A stretch of 64,000 nt of DNA from Lingula anatina. Lineage: Eukaryota; Brachiopoda; Lingulata; Lingulida; Lingulidae. The notes beneath the pieces are model-generated. The model did no database searches. It had not been told where the DNA came from and worked only from the letters and a program-made list of their open reading frames with translations. The stretch covers positions 73,428 to 137,427 of the forward strand of contig NW_019775434.1 in NCBI RefSeq assembly GCF_001039355.2. The letters run 5' to 3'. The position numbers and the translations under genes were made by a program. This document shows positions 34,201 to 41,459 of this stretch, in pieces (positions within the stretch are counted from its first letter, which is position 1; every line of letters begins with the position of its first letter).

Positions 34201-35457
34201 ACCACCTTTTAGGCTTGAAAGGGTCCAATCTGAATCCATGATTCACCTACCTGTAAGTTTAATGCCATTTTCAAATCAAGGAAGAAGAACAAAATCTTTG
34301 AAATTGCTGAACTTAGTAACAAGGGAAAATGAACATCTGTTCATTTTTTTTTTCAATGAAGAGCACTACTTACCTACAATTCCAAATGCTGACACAGCTC
34401 GGTGCAGACCAGCCACCACTCCCTTGCTGCCCTCTTTTGGTCGGTTACCAGAGTCTATCATATGAAGTAAGTTGCGAATTTCTCTGTGGGTGTATTCCAG
34501 CTAACAATGTAATAAGATGTTTTTAGGAAGAAAAAATTGAATGTCTAAAAGTCATTTCAAAAATTAAAAAAAAAATTAGATGGATACCTTATGACAAAAA
34601 ATACAAATTGCCTAAGTCTAATTGAAAAGGAAATTATTCTGTCTTGAAATAGAATAACGATTCACCATCTCCTTGAAAAAAACATCATCTTTTTACTTAA
34701 TTAGTATTAATAGCATGTTATATAAAACAATGGCAAGTGACATGTATTTAACAACAAAAATGATCATTAAGGACTACTGAATATTTGTATTTATGGACAG
34801 CATATGTAAACAAAATAAATGTGACTTGTTATAATGTAAGGCAATCACATTAACTCATTACTGTTTCTTTCATTCTATCAAATTATAATATCTGAGAACT
34901 CTGATTCTTAGCACACAAGAAAAAAAAACATAAAAAAATGGAAATACACAGGCTTCACACACTCATTAATTGATATTTATATCACACTGGTGTCAACTGT
35001 GTCTGAACTAAGTAAGATATTGCCTCAAATTATCTGATTACCCCATCATCATGTAAGACCAGGTCCCTGCTCTCCTGGCGGTCTATTTTAAGAACTCTGA
35101 ACCTGCTTTCAGTATTGTTGGAACCAACAACATAATAACGCTGAAAACAAAAAGACATCTGAGTTAGAGGTGGGCAGAGTGCAATGCATAGCTCCTTTAA
35201 CTGGTTATTATACATTCCATAATACTTAATGTATATAATATTTGTATTTCATAAAAAAACAGTAAAAGAAACAAACCAACTGACAATAAAAAAAACAAAA
35301 ACTCTTATTCTAAACGTGTATTAAACAGCAAACACTGACATATTCTAATGCATTTTTATTTAGTCTTTATCTTGCACTTAATATTTTGGTTTTTACTCAC
35401 AGCTTTAGTTTCATAGACAACAATTCTCTGCATACAACTTATGCAGAATCTCTCCAT
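3994..35457 (-). CDS. FIG4: FIG4 polyphosphoinositide phosphatase (SAC domain), internal exons not found
   Basis: FIG4 is a SAC-family phosphatase that, with PIKfyve and VAC14, controls PI(3,5)P2 on late endosomes and lysosomes. Coding exons in transcript order: 35457-35401, 35140-35042, 34500-34374, 34042-33892, 33754-33704, 33256-32946, 32696-32562, 14477-14377, 14157-13995, 13674-13577, 13349-13216, 12947-12831, 12618-12483, then 7945-7801, 7516-7451, 6263-6183, 5208-5037, 4756-4677, 4521-4450, 4171-3994. Phases agree at every junction except 12483/7945. There the first side ends in phase 0 and the second needs one extra base, and roughly 150-180 family residues are missing. Recognisable blocks include [51 protein letters not shown] and the CX5R catalytic loop. 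The start ATG at 35457 follows an in-frame stop; a non-coding 5' exon probably lies near 36.6 kb. The 311-nt exon 6 carries an acidic insertion. About 828 residues were found versus 907 in human. Confidence 0.95.
4522..4676 (-). other. FIG4: GC-AG intron in FIG4
   Basis: On the minus strand the 80-nt exon 4756-4677 ends AAAAG and is followed by GCAAGT instead of GT. The remaining donor bases match the strong GC-AG consensus (AG|GCAAGT). The acceptor before 4521 is a normal AG. Phase is preserved (AA AG|G TAC) and both flanking exons match the FIG4 C-terminal region, so a GC donor is the most economical reading. Confidence 0.8.
5513..5735. repeat. MITE-like repeat with CCTCCGCCAAGG/CCTTGGTGGAGG ends
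   Basis: The element starts CCTCCGCCAAGGAGGTTATG and ends around CCTTGGTGGAGGTCTGCGCTCT, giving imperfect terminal inverted repeats. It has a conserved-looking interior with AAAAAGTTATGGACCGATTTGGATG split by AT-rich sequence. Very similar short repeats are, from memory, widespread in aquatic animal genomes. It lies in a FIG4 intron. Confidence 0.6.
5736..7450. other. FIG4 intronic sequence around exon 6183-6263
   Basis: Apart from the 81-nt FIG4 exon at 6183-6263 this is AT-rich intron. Short open frames occur on both strands but show no family similarity, repeats or codon structure I can support. Confidence 0.5.
7966..8114. repeat. Fragment related to the 31.5-kb repeat
   Basis: The order of words here (TAATGTGCC, AATTTCG, GAAAT..GGAGGTGCTC, TTCC/TTCAGAA.GTTC, then ATTTTGAAC/CCG) parallels 31493-31640, where the same phrases occur in the same order. 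Both copies are diverged. It marks the FIG4-proximal edge of the repeat-rich block. Confidence 0.5.
8115..8305. repeat. 103-bp direct tandem duplication
   Basis: Two near-identical copies begin at 8115 and 8218. Each contains TTATCTTCTCCCAACGATC, AGAGTTACCATAATGTATGA and GTCGGTAATTGCGACCAAAG. They differ by a few substitutions and a small indel near the junction, so the duplication is recent. Confidence 0.85.
8399..8575. repeat. 39-bp minisatellite, about 4.5 copies
   Basis: The unit is AGTGTCGTTTTTCAAAAGCG followed by ATTCTGGCAGCCAGAAACT, repeated nearly perfectly. The first copy carries CTTTTCAGAAG and the last copy degenerates to AAACGATCCTGG. Because 39 is divisible by three, open frames appear on both strands; these are not evidence of a gene. 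An 18-bp duplication (ATCGTTATCAGTAGTGTC) sits immediately upstream. Confidence 0.9.
8576..9174. other. GC-richer non-coding block between minisatellites
   Basis: Composition shifts to higher GC than the surroundings. The phrase GTAGCCTTC recurs three times (near 8741, 8871 and 8966) in partly similar contexts, suggesting an old diverged tandem repeat. A 139-residue open frame exists but has no recognisable domain. Confidence 0.45.
9217..10220. repeat. 42-bp minisatellite, about 24 copies, open in all six frames
   Basis: The unit is two half-repeats, CCAGATGTGTCCGACA + AAAAAGAG (24 bp) and CCAGATGTGTCCGACA + GG (18 bp). Interior copies from about 9270 to 10150 look identical. Edge copies are degenerate (9175-9260 and 10150-10217). 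The unit length is a multiple of three and contains no stop in any frame, so frames of 328-407 codons run through it on both strands. The plus-strand frame with a repeated [14 protein letters not shown] is the most protein-like, but no promoter, splice context or family match supports expression. It sits where FIG4 exons are missing. Confidence 0.95.
10221..11035. other. Repeat-block sequence without a supported gene
   Basis: Mixed-composition DNA between the 42-bp array and the integrase gene. No FIG4-like peptide was found on the minus strand. A short exon-like piece with acceptor and donor occurs near 10947-10956 but is too small to assign. Confidence 0.4.
11036..12062 (+). pseudogene. Broken DDE integrase gene (Ty3/gypsy-related, Ginger/KRBA2-like)
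   Basis: Three open segments run in order: 11036-11470 (N-terminal part ending at the QIDL first-aspartate motif), 11498-11809 and 11782-12056. The middle segment has [14 protein letters not shown], then SDRGTEF (second aspartate) and [16 protein letters not shown] (the glutamate). Together these form an integrase D,D-35-E core. The last segment has [19 protein letters not shown], typical of the integrase C-terminal half. Breaks are a 62-bp palindromic insertion right after QIDL and a one-base shift in the T run at 11795-11800. The reading then ends in a dispersed repeat at 12063. There is no reverse transcriptase or protease nearby, so a Ginger-type DNA transposon or a domesticated integrase fits better than a complete LTR element. 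Confidence 0.8.
11414..11475. repeat. Perfect 62-bp palindrome inside the integrase gene
   Basis: Arms 11414-11444 and 11445-11475 are exact reverse complements with no spacer (left arm begins CGCCATCAGATTGACC, right arm ends GGTCAATCTGATGGCG). A second perfect palindrome, CTTATAAGCTTATAAG, follows at 11476-11491. The left arm is coding (RHQIDL), so the right arm is an inverted duplicate of it. Confidence 0.95.
12063..12177 (+). repeat. Dispersed repeat tail, copy 1
   Basis: From ACCGTCTAGGAGGAGAAGCG to GCTGGTGGTACAATTA this matches 32337-32478 in the same orientation. It includes a short hairpin (ACCGCCAGCG/CGCTGGTGGT) just before the ACAATT end. The CGGAGCCGG minisatellite inside is short here and expanded in the other copy. 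It directly abuts the integrase reading frame, with one ambiguous base (N) at 12056. Confidence 0.85.
12483..12618 (-). other. FIG4: FIG4 catalytic exon with the CX5R loop
   Basis: This 136-nt exon encodes the SAC phosphatase P-loop: [19 protein letters not shown] is read directly, so the nucleophilic cysteine and the arginine of CX5R(T) are intact. It ends ...GKCALAYQ in phase 0 before a GTAGGC donor. Enzymatic competence is therefore predicted at the active site. The next family block after ALAYQ is not found downstream (see findings). Confidence 0.93.
13179..13208. repeat. (GT)n microsatellite abutting a FIG4 donor site
   Basis: About 15 GT units, on the minus strand (CA)n, begin about seven bases after the GTATGTG donor of FIG4 exon 13349-13216. 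Intronic CA repeats near donors can influence splicing in other systems; an effect here is only an inference. Confidence 0.9.
14537..14800 (+). repeat. Truncated copy of the TGTACCACCAGC element (left end)
   Basis: ATCAGAGAGGCAATACCACC, then TATTGTACCACCAGCTGGAG and TTGTGCTTGACAAGCTCTAC, parallel 31005-31140 step for step. The right end is absent. A poly(A)15 tract interrupts it. Confidence 0.75.
15322..15471. mobile_element. 150-bp MITE with GGGCCCCNTATCTCGAAAGC inverted ends
   Basis: Left end GGGCCCCTTATCTCGAAAGC and right end (reverse complement) GGGCCCCGTATCTCGAAAGC differ at one base over 20. The interior contains ACGTGCGCAAGCG. A related single end (GGGACCCATATCTCGAGG) occurs at about 4325 in another FIG4 intron. 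Confidence 0.8.
15848..16045 (+). pseudogene. Non-LTR retrotransposon reverse-transcriptase fragment
   Basis: The plus strand encodes [17 protein letters not shown] followed by the catalytic box FADDTQVYI, classic RT motifs of CR1/L2/Jockey-group LINEs. Only about 65 codons remain and a single N lies at 16026. No ORF1, endonuclease or 3' tail was found, so this is a dead fragment. Confidence 0.85.
16298..16325. repeat. Solo terminal repeat related to the 29.8-kb MITEs
   Basis: ATTCCCAGAGCTTTTAGATCGAT matches the ends of the elements at 29790-30243 apart from one or two bases. Confidence 0.6.
16655..16772. mobile_element. MITE-like terminal piece rich in CAACGTTGA words
   Basis: Repeated, partly palindromic words (GACGTTGATCC, CAACGTTGAATTCAAC, TTTCAACGTTGAAAC) end in TGCCCGCTGGG. 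This arrangement, with a CCCAGCGGGCA terminus on the other strand, resembles short DNA-transposon ends I recall from many animal genomes. Confidence 0.55.
18261..18386 (+). CDS. Exon-like segment of unknown gene
   Basis: ATG at 18261 opens 42 codons (beginning [18 protein letters not shown]) ending AAAGGAAAG before a good GTAAGA donor. A second small open piece with acceptor CAACAG begins near 19195. No family is recognised and connection to other pieces is not established. Confidence 0.25.
18849..19155. mobile_element. Foldback (hairpin) MITE, arms about 115 bp
   Basis: The left arm, from CCATTCAGATCGAGAAGAGC through TGGACCTACAT to GTAATGGTCTCTCC, is mirrored on the right by GGAGAGACCATTAC, ATGTAGGTCCACCATATTTA and GCTCTTCTCAATCTGAATGG. 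A loop of about 75 bp (with GTTGAATTGAGCCGAGG) separates them. One arm carries a partial duplication of CCTAAATATGG. Confidence 0.9.
19842..20262 (+). pseudogene. THAP-domain zinc finger, decayed
   Basis: The frame 19842-20107 encodes an N-terminal THAP-like module: [17 protein letters not shown] gives C-x4-C, followed by FHLFPK, a conserved W (RRQWIAFVK) and EKHF. The expected CSxHF cysteine is phenylalanine here (LFEKHF), so one zinc ligand is missing. After a one-base frame change in the A run near 20098, the family-typical LLPDAVPTI segment follows. A stop occurs at about 20231, before a GTAAGT donor at 20263. THAP domains are DNA-binding modules of P-element/THAP9 transposases and host regulators; this copy looks inactive. 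Confidence 0.6.
20434..20962 (+). CDS. Two exon-like segments downstream of the THAP module
   Basis: 20434-20572 is flanked by a TTTTAG acceptor and a GTGAGT donor and reads open in phase 0 (begins [20 protein letters not shown]). About 20814-20960 has an acceptor (CTTTCAG) and a possible GTAATT donor. Only one of its frames, or an internal CACCAG acceptor, keeps it open. They could be downstream exons of the THAP gene. No homologous family is recognised. Confidence 0.25.
21848..22784 (-). pseudogene. Acidic Gag-like ORF, frameshifted, inside the LTR element
   Basis: Two minus-strand frames, 22784-22377 (starts [14 protein letters not shown]) and 22318-21848, are separated by a frame change and a stop near 22375. 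They read as one protein once broken. The first part has a short leucine-rich stretch ([15 protein letters not shown]). The second has diverged internal repeats (YDKKLAVDD / YEKKHAVDE) and is very acidic. Position directly after the LTR and PBS suggests Gag or another internal protein, but no CCHC knuckle or protease is visible. Confidence 0.5.
22863..23270 (-). repeat. Putative 5' LTR, 408 bp
   Basis: TG...CA boundaries, an internal TATA-like motif about 260 bp from the start, and AATAAA at about 22980 fit U3-R-U5 order on the minus strand. The first 18 bp are repeated at 21159-21176, where the 3' LTR should begin. Confidence 0.6.
23922..23991 (+). pseudogene. Reverse-transcriptase scrap (non-LTR)
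   Basis: The plus strand reads [17 protein letters not shown], the RT motif F(I/L)DYxKAFDxVxHxxLL with the key aspartate changed to histidine. About 20 codons survive. It is independent of the fragment at 15848. Confidence 0.7.
24466..24880. repeat. Diverged tandem repeat, about 150-bp period
   Basis: GGTAGATAGCAGAAAT...ATTCAACCACCCC(C/T)AGG recurs at about 24497, 24640 and 24793, each followed by GACCAGACC or GACAGCCACACCC variants. Each copy has TTCCTAACT-type leaders. A (GT)n run and a single N at 24455 precede it. Confidence 0.7.
25107..25285. repeat. Cluster of TTGCAAAATGCG motifs in both orientations
   Basis: Seven forward copies of GTTGCAAAATGC(G/A) and two reverse copies (GCATTTTGCAAC, GTATTTTGCAAC) occur within 180 bp at irregular spacing. 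One inverted pair brackets GCTCTCCTTAGTAGGACC. The 12-mer is itself nearly the only conserved part. Confidence 0.85.
26646..28314 (+). CDS. Candidate nested gene with seven 37-residue repeats
   Basis: Three exon-like pieces join in phase: 26646-26706, 27020-27097 and 27187-28314 (stop at 28312). The acceptor GCTCAG at 27186 keeps phase 0. The last exon encodes a polar N-terminal part, a hydrophobic stretch ([17 protein letters not shown], membrane segment or cleaved signal), then 111-bp repeats. The repeat signature is [19 protein letters not shown]...[13 protein letters not shown]. There are six full copies and one partial. One copy has a 3-bp insertion, so all indels keep frame, which hints at coding constraint. 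The gene lies antisense inside the large FIG4 intron. A 5' start is not established; the exons at 20434-20962 are candidates. No known family is recognised. Confidence 0.45.
28321..28376. repeat. Hairpin just after the nested ORF
   Basis: GCGGATCAAATTTGGC and GGCCATATTTGATCCGC form a near-perfect stem separated by about 20 bases, a few bases downstream of the stop codon at 28314. It may be a small foldback remnant or an RNA structure. Confidence 0.6.
28612..28624. repeat. Poly(C)13 tract
   Basis: Thirteen consecutive C residues, preceded by a GGGGAGGGGGG run at 28587-28597. Both are likely unstable in sequencing. Confidence 0.9.
29790..30243. mobile_element. Two adjacent related MITEs with GATCGATC-rich inverted ends
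   Basis: Element 1 (29790-29992) has ends ATTCCCACAGATTTTAGATC and, reversed, ATTCCCAGAGATTTAGATCG. Element 2 (30003-30243) has related ends. Its interior folds into a long hairpin: 30055-30107 (GTCTCACTAAATTGCTGTCA, GGCTTAAATGTCTGTCACGC) pairs with 30151-30201. The same inner sequence occurs degenerately in element 1, so the two are relatives. Confidence 0.85.
31005..32478 (+). mobile_element. Non-autonomous element with TGTACCACCAGC...GCTGGTGGTACA ends
   Basis: TGTACCACCAGC at 31036 and its exact reverse complement ending at 32476 form 12-bp inverted termini. The left side extends into ATCAGAGAGGCGATACCGCC shared with 14537. The interior carries three diverged copies of GACTTCCTATTCAACTTCAA...CTATGGACCTATCTCTGCC (one just outside at about 30868, others at 31259 and 31404). 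Near the right end is an expanded GGAGCCGGC minisatellite (32372-32420). No transposase is encoded. The right 140 bp match the tail next to the integrase gene at 12063, so that integrase is a candidate partner. Confidence 0.65.
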
Positions 35458-36599
35458 GCTGCACTGTGGATAGTGCTACAACTTATAATGTTGATGTCAT
35501 ATCTGAAAACAAACATCTACAGTATATGTACAAACATACTTACAGCTCTTGTAAAATACACATCAATCTTATGCATCATTGTCAACAGGAAAGATGGTCT
35601 CATATTTTTCTTGTGTCCCTGTATCTCTGCCATCTATTTGTTTACTTTCTCTGACCTACTTGTTGATATGTGCTTGTGCATATGTACAGCTCTACTGAGT
35701 GTACAAGCAATGCTAGGATCAATCTCCACTATCTGATAGCAAACCACATATATCATAAACTAAAAGAGAACTGTCTGAATTGCTTTGGGGCGTGTGACTA
35801 GCATATATACATATAAATCATAGCCGGAACAATGACATTTGATATTTTTATGTGAGAAAACTATGTCAAGGTTGTTGTTGTTACTGTAAAAAGTACATTT
35901 CTGATAAATAATATTTTCCCCAGAATATAACAATGAGCAAACATACTTCTCTCTTTTTTTTTTAGCTGAGCAACTGTAATACATAATGATGTACATTTAT
36001 GTCCCACATTTCAAGGAAATGTCCTAATTTGACTATGTGCATCACCTTGCAGTATTTCAAGTACTTTTTCTTTATCTCTACTGCACACCTTGCTTAATGA
36101 GGCAACTTTACTTGCAATTTTCAGTCTCAGGAGATCTATTTTAGGGTCAATACTTATACAATTTTTAAACCTTTGTCTCATGTTGGGTACTTTACATAAT
36201 AATTAATCAAAATATTTTAGTTTAAATAATATTCCTCTGGCAGGTTTTATGTGTAACCCAGTATATATAATAGTAGCATCTGTACTAGTACACATTTGTA
36301 TTATCGAATATTTTTCCACTGTTGACCAAACCTGAACCTAGTCGGCCTTAAGTCCCCAAGATTACCTCATCTTATGTCACCCTGACCCAGTGCAGGAGGT
36401 CACAGCTACATGTAGAACATGCTACATAACTAATAATAACATGTAATGAATGAAAAAATGTCAAAGTGCAAGGATGTAGCAGCTGGTAAGTAGTTGCATA
36501 TAAATCATGATAAATAAGGTTTGAAGAGGGGTGGAAGCAAATTACACAAAACGAAATCATCTGAAATATATTCAAGGTAAAATACAACATATTTGGCAC
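35458..36599. other. FIG4 5' intron / non-coding leader region
   Basis: A TTTCAG acceptor on the minus strand just above the FIG4 start exon (near 35509) suggests a spliced 5' UTR. No other coding signal was found on either strand. A possible non-coding first exon ends at 36610 with an AAG|GTAATG donor. Confidence 0.45.
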
Positions 36600-36760
36600 C
36601 TGTCATTACCTTGGGGATTTTATCAGTGGGGCATCTTCACCTTCTCTCTTACTGCGGAAGTGTGCCGTATAAACAGTGAGATTTCTCGTGTAGAGCGAGA
36701 TATCACGAGATCAGGCATGGCGAACATCGTGAAAGTGCAACTAAACTGCTCAATGATTAA
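36600..36760. promoter_or_regulatory. Putative bidirectional FIG4/VPS13D promoter
   Basis: Between the two divergent genes this GC-richer patch carries an ETS-like site (GCGGAAGTG, 36654-36662) and an inverted pair TCTCGTG/CACGAGA (36684-36710) resembling the TCTCGCGAGA element. A YY1-like GGCATGGCG lies at about 36714. Such motifs are common in housekeeping bidirectional promoters of animals. A minus-strand leader would end at the 36610 donor. On the plus strand, VPS13D 5' UTR splices into an acceptor at 37352. Transcription starts were not measured. Confidence 0.55.
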
Positions 36761-37361
36761 TTTTAACTAAGTTCACAGTTATTTGATGGCATAATCATTT
36801 ATCGCTAAGCGTTGTTACGAGCAGAATTACATCTGTACTATATCAGGTACAACTTTGATAGGTTCACCTTGAAATTTGACCTTTTGCAGCGTTTGTTTAC
36901 AAGTAAAAGTGTACGCAAAAGCAAAAATATCTGTGCCATGTAATGCAAGAGCACGTTCAAAGTCACGTTCTAGTGCGTCATTAGCATCGTTGCTTTGATA
37001 TTTTGTCAGTGATATAGGACGATAATGCGTGCTGATTACTGAAGTTCAGAATTTCAGTACGCCCAATACTGCAGATTTTAAAGTTTTTTTTTTCATCAGT
37101 GCATTATTTTCAGCTTTTTAAGTTGGACTGAAATTAAAATATTAAAGCTAGCTACGAACACAATCCATGTAAGGGTGAATATAACAAACATGATTTTTAA
37201 ATACTATTTCCAATATGTGTTTGTCTCACAATTTCAGTAAAAAGTTGATTCGATAGTCCAGTAATAACATTGCCTTGGGCACAGTACATAAATGTAGTGT
37301 GATATATCTATAGGTGTAGTATGAATTCTGAAATCATGTTATTATTTTGCAGTAGGCAGTT

Positions 37362-40300
37362 ATGCTTGAGGGCCTTGCAGCATGGGTTCTGAACACATAT
37401 GTAGGGGAATATCTGGAGAATCTCAACACAGATCAACTTTCCATTGGTTTACTGCAGGGTATGTGGCAATTGATTTTTGATCTTGGTTATCCTATGTGTA
37501 TTGTATCTGAATTCAAAACTTCATCTGCCTGTTACATCTACTTGTAGTTTACACCAGTTTAAAGTGGTTCACATTGAGGTACAGCCGTATTCATAAAACT
37601 GCCAACTGGACAAATGCTTTGTTTTACTTGATATATATACCTGTTTTAAAATTCCAGTGTGTGTGGCAGTTGCTTTCCATGAATTACAGTCTTAACAAAT
37701 AAATAATATGGGCTTTAAAGGTTTAAGGTTATCAAAATTAGATAACATTTATGGACTTTAAAGATTTAAGGTTATCAAAAATTAGAGTGATATCACATTA
37801 TTCATTAACTGATCATTTTTGTAGGTGCCGTGGAGTTGGAAAATCTTCCATTGAAAAAAGATGCTCTCAAAAGTTTAGACTTGCCAATTGAGGTCAAAGC
37901 AGGTAAAGATGGCTTTAATATAGATATCTCATTGTTTAAATATCTTTTGTTATTGTTTTTGGCAAAGATGATGACTTACATTATGTAAAATCTTATCTAA
38001 AAGCACACATACTTTACTTGGGGTATTTTAAATCTCAAAAAAAGATTTGTCTGTTTTAGTAAAGTGATACTAGAAACTTTTGCTTATTATAATATATAAA
38101 TGCAGAAAAGTGAATCTTTATCTTATTATATTTCAGGATTTGTTGGTAAAATCTCTCTGCAGATCCCAGTGAGAAGACTGAAGAGTGAGCCTTGGGTTAT
38201 CTCTCTAGATAAGGTCTACCTAGTAGCAGGGCCTCTGTCACATAAAAAGGTAATATACAGTATGAACTAGCCATCATGATATGTCTATGACTTATTGTTT
38301 TATAATACATGAGGAAAGGAAACTTTTTGATTAAGTTACAAATTTCTATCTCAGTTAGAGGAATGTGTATGGAAGTGAGATATAGTTAGCTTATTAACTA
38401 AGTAAAAGGGGTAAGTTAGATTTTCACTAAATTAAAGTAGACCAAATTGCACAATCATTCTACTTCAGGAAAGCATCCCATAGTTTCAAGTAGGTGGTTG
38501 TAGACAAATCTTATTAATTAGACTGAATTGGATGTGGATTGATTGTTATTATTGATTGTATGTGTATTATATCATTACAGTATGATGAAGAAAAAGAGCA
38601 GAAAATTAAAGATGAAAGAAAGAGAGCACAACTCCTTGAGTTAGAAACCAAATGGAAGGTATAGTTGAGCCTTAAAGCCATGTTAGACAATGTTGAATAG
38701 CATGATTAAATAGTGGATCATTGCCAGCTAAATGTTTCAGTATTTTGAATCCTTAAATACAAATTTTGTTTTCCATGGTTTTCTAATGCTAAATTTGTTT
38801 AAGTGAGAAATGAAGTAACTCATTTTTCCCTGGAATATGTTACAATTAGAATATTGAACTTACATTGGTGAGTAGCTATATTCATGGTAATTCCCAAGGT
38901 GAAATGTAATTTTTTTAATGCTGCTAGGTAGCAAGACAAGCTCATGTAGAAACCTCTTCATGGCTTTCTCTGGGATATTCTTTGGTCTCCAACATTGTGG
39001 AAAACCTACAGGTATACATAATGTATATTTGATTATATATATGCTTCCACTCAGTTATTTCACTGACATTACTCTCATAAATAAAAAAAGCAAAAATTTG
39101 ACCTGTATTTAACTGCATGTTAAGCTGTGAATATTTAATGAAATATTCAGTTCAATCTGGCTCAACATGTTTTGCCTCATAAATAATGGATGACAGACTG
39201 TGATAATGTTACATTCAACACTTTAGAAATATCCACACTATCTGCTCCATAAATTGAGTGAATATTTCATTATTAATGAAGAGTTGTGACTTTATTACAT
39301 GCCAATTCTGTTTTGTGATGCTTTAACTTATTTGAAATACCCTGTCCTTGTAGCTGAAAGTCAACAATGTCCACATCCGCTATGAGGACAACCAGACCAT
39401 CCCTGGATGCTCTTTTGCCTGTGGGATAAGGATTAAAAGCCTGTCTGCTCAGAGCACAGATGGAAGTTGGGTATGTTTACATGAAACATATATAACAAAA
39501 AAGATTAAAAAACAAATTTTGAAACATCTCTTGGCTTTCATAAAAGTATGCAATTTTATAAACATATTTATTTATACTGTACAAAAAGCTACATAGATGT
39601 GGTCCAGTTTCATGTGTCTAAAAAAATGCTGGTGTATATTTGCACTACAGTCATTTAATATTTAATTTTTCAAGGTGCCAAAGTTTGTTCACAAGGCAGA
39701 GGCTGGGGTGATGCACAAGCTGTTAGATCTCCAGGATTTCTCCATATATTGGGACACAGATGCAAAATTGTGTGGAGACATGACTAGCATGCAAGAGCTT
39801 GCTGTAAGTGTGGTACTATAGGCTCATAGTAGCATGTGAAATATTTACCCAATGCTAAAGAAAAGTCGCATTGTGACAGAGGATGATTTAACTGAGATTT
39901 GATTAAAAAGTAAATGATTTGGCTTATAGAAAAATCTTTCTGTAGTAACCATCAGTATTTTCTTTTTTTGATTTTTGATTTTATATACTATAATAATGTG
40001 TGCTATATAAGTTTACAATGTATGGTTTAATTGAAAAACTTTCTTTATGTTTGTATATAAACAATTTAAACTGTTGTGGTTTTTCAGGATGTTTTAATAA
40101 GAGACATGGGCCAGTCTGCTTCCACTGGGATTTTCAAAGTGAGTGTGTAATTGTTGTTCTGTGGTGTCCATCTGGTGATAATTAACCATTTACTTAAAAA
40201 ACCAAAATAATTGTAAAAATAGTGACAGTCTTGCCACATACAAGTAAAGTTGATTTGATACACTTGTTACTCTGTAGATAGGCATCATTATATTTTTGGT

Positions 40301-41459
40301 TAAAAGTAATTGAATGGTGAGAAGAATTGACAAAAAGTTCCATGACATGTCACATAATTGAAAACCCTTATAAATCAGTTCATTATTCCCCTACTTTCAG
40401 GATCACAATTTCATCCTGGAGTCAGTGAATGCAGAAGCCAAGATGAAGAGGAACACATCAGAGCTTCCAATTAGGTCCACGACCACTCCTAGGATCAACC
40501 TGGACATCAAACTACAGCAGCTGCCCATATCCCTGAGTGAGGGCCAGTACAGGGGAATGGTGGCTTGGATGAAGGAGTTTGACAGATATGAAAAACACAG
40601 GATATTCATGAAATGGAGGCCTTTCTGTACTGTGATAGAAGAGTATGTTGATAAATAGAAATTGATGTTTTTGTATGCCTTTCTACGTACATTTTTTTGC
40701 CTTGTGTTGTTAAACTGCAACAATTTGAAATATTTGTAAAACATGTATGAAGAAGACAGAAGAGTTGTATAGTCTACATGAATGTATTCATGTGATATGA
40801 AATGAATCACTTGAAATTTGTAGACTTCTCTTAACTTATACTACAATTTGCCTTTCTGAAAACCATTCTTCTGTATGATATTTCAGTCCTAAGGCCTGGT
40901 GGTTGTATGCCATTAACTCCAACCTGTTCTCCATACAAGAAAGATGCAAGAGACAGAGCAAGGAGTACATCCTGCAGAGGGCCAGGGATAATGTCGTATA
41001 TGTGGAAGGCTACAGGAGAGAACTCAAAAATGAATATCTGACACCTTCTCAAATAGTATGTGCTTTGTTTACTTGGGTCTGTGTATATCCTATTCTAAAA
41101 TATGGGAGATCTTTTGCAACAGAAGAAAGCAGAAGGGCTAATTACTGCAAATTATTATTTAATTTTTATTCTGAAATCCACATCATTTAAAAAAGAATAA
41201 GAATAACCAAAATTATAGTAGTTTGGAATCGACTTTTCTTTAATTTTAGGTTGGTACATGAATACTCAAAAAAAGAGTGTAGATGACACAAGAAACACCA
41301 AAAAAATAATAATAAAAGAATTTACCATTATAGGCTGTGAAAGAAAAGTTATTGATGGAGTTGAGCTTTGAAGAGTTGAAAATTTTGCATGAACTAGCCA
41401 TGGAGTTAGTAACAGCAGAAGAGAAGCACAAGGAAAGGGAAGAGCAGAAAAAGCAAGAG
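37362..41459 (+). other. VPS13D: VPS13D exons 1-11: chorein_N and first RBG segments
   Basis: Exons: 37362-37458, 37825-37902, 38137-38249, 38581-38658, 38928-39011, 39354-39470, 39675-39803, 40088-40138, 40401-40642, 40887-41055, 41334-41459 (residues 1-428). Conserved pieces include [26 protein letters not shown], the charged helix [24 protein letters not shown] and DFSIYWDTD. This end extracts lipid from donor membrane at ER contacts in the family. Confidence 0.95.

Noticed and set aside
36719-36770. ATG-initiated short frame (MANIVKVQLNCS) as VPS13D start
   Set aside because: It stops after 17 codons. The conserved N-terminus [11 protein letters not shown] begins at 37362; at most this is an upstream ORF or leader sequence.
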